A stretch of DNA of 64,000 bases from Ruegeria marina (lineage in GTDB: Bacteria > Pseudomonadota > Alphaproteobacteria > Rhodobacterales > Rhodobacteraceae), in contig NZ_FMZV01000006.1 of assembly GCF_900101475.1 (NCBI RefSeq), positions 168,634 to 232,633 of the forward strand, in the 5' to 3' direction. The notes under the pieces were generated by a model. The model was not told the origin of the DNA, made no database searches, and saw only the letters and a program-made list of their open reading frames with translations. Positions 63,913 through 64,000 of the stretch are shown here, piece by piece (the stretch's first letter is position 1; each line of letters begins with the position of its first letter). A program made the translations under genes and the position numbers.

Positions 63913-64000
63913 TTACTCTACGGGCACGGTGACGGGTATGCCAAGCGCGGTGTAGCCGTTCAGCACGGCGATGCGGACCTGCAATTCCGCGACCTGGCGA
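63913..64000 (-). CDS. C-terminus of a probable IS5-family transposase (partial)
   Basis: The last 28 codons of a minus-strand gene: RQVAELQVRIAVLNGYTALG then IPVTVPVE and a TAA at 63913. The pattern resembles C-termini of IS5-family transposases as I recall them; too little is present to be sure. An AAGGGG/CCCCTTT inverted repeat between stop and IS end could be its terminator. The 5' part is beyond the window. Confidence 0.5.
   Translation of the reverse strand, partial: RQVAELQVRIAVLNGYTALGIPVTVPVE

Noticed and set aside
1..64000. CRISPR array, prophage, restriction or toxin-antitoxin island
   Set aside because: No regularly spaced repeats, phage structural genes, nucleases or toxin partners were found on either strand.

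Overview
The window is high-GC chromosomal DNA from an alphaproteobacterium, most likely a marine Rhodobacteraceae of the Roseobacter group (Ruegeria/Silicibacter-like). This is inferred from the ctaC-ctaB-small ORF-ctaG-ctaE oxidase operon, lysC next to ptsP, zwf-edd-eda for the Entner-Doudoroff pathway, a putA without a DNA-binding domain divergent from an Lrp-type regulator, and metF divergent from metR. No species can be named without a search. Almost all of it is ordinary core and metabolic sequence. I see no rRNA, prophage, CRISPR array or defence island.

Layout. 1-5356, minus strand: dprA-topA (topA runs off the left edge) and tldD. 5534-13081, plus strand: aa3-type cytochrome oxidase subunits II and III with heme-O synthase, CuB chaperone and SURF1, then thrC, an M16 peptidase and a GNAT. 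13082-16869: remnant of an acyl-CoA dehydrogenase, exported metallo-beta-lactamase-fold protein, FAD oxidase, exported DsrE-like protein, exported fasciclin protein. 17038-19127: adenine salvage pair apt and mtnP, separated by a small AT-rich segment carrying an opposite-strand ribbon-helix-helix-like gene. 19128-25565: SulP transporter with a structured leader, acyltransferase/flavin reductase pair, GNAT, EcsC, NUDIX, DUF1178, SDR. 25817-29345: lysC and ptsP. 29346-30124: a conspicuously AT-rich gene-free stretch. 30125-34018: zwf-edd-eda behind a LacI-family-like operator.

34015-46693: MsbA-like ABC exporter, a ureohydrolase plus class V aminotransferase pair, a second aminotransferase with a tiny membrane protein, SMP-30-like protein, crotonase, an adenylate cyclase/hydrolase fusion, DUF1992 protein and valS. 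47061-53893: PhyH-type dioxygenase divergent from a LysR regulator across a palindrome, dienelactone-hydrolase-like protein, an orphan form-II CoxL-like molybdoenzyme subunit overlapping a DUF2235 gene, and a PaaI thioesterase. 53955-63403: metF/metR, CurA-like reductase, suhB, rhomboid, putA/putR, TPR protein. The right end has tRNA-Leu(UAA) and the tail of a probable insertion sequence.

How the genes fit together: the cox operon builds most of an aa3 oxidase (subunit I must lie elsewhere) and has a perfect FNR-type box upstream. Zwf, Edd and Eda catalyse glucose-6-phosphate to pyruvate plus GAP (lactonase missing here). MtnP releases adenine that Apt recaptures. PutA and PutR handle proline. 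MetF and MetR feed methionine synthesis. A short repeated element (five copies, two inverted pairs) marks several gene ends. It, the cyclase/hydrolase fusion, the orphan CoxL-like gene and the candidate regulatory sites are the observations most worth following up. I did not find a system I would confidently call new.
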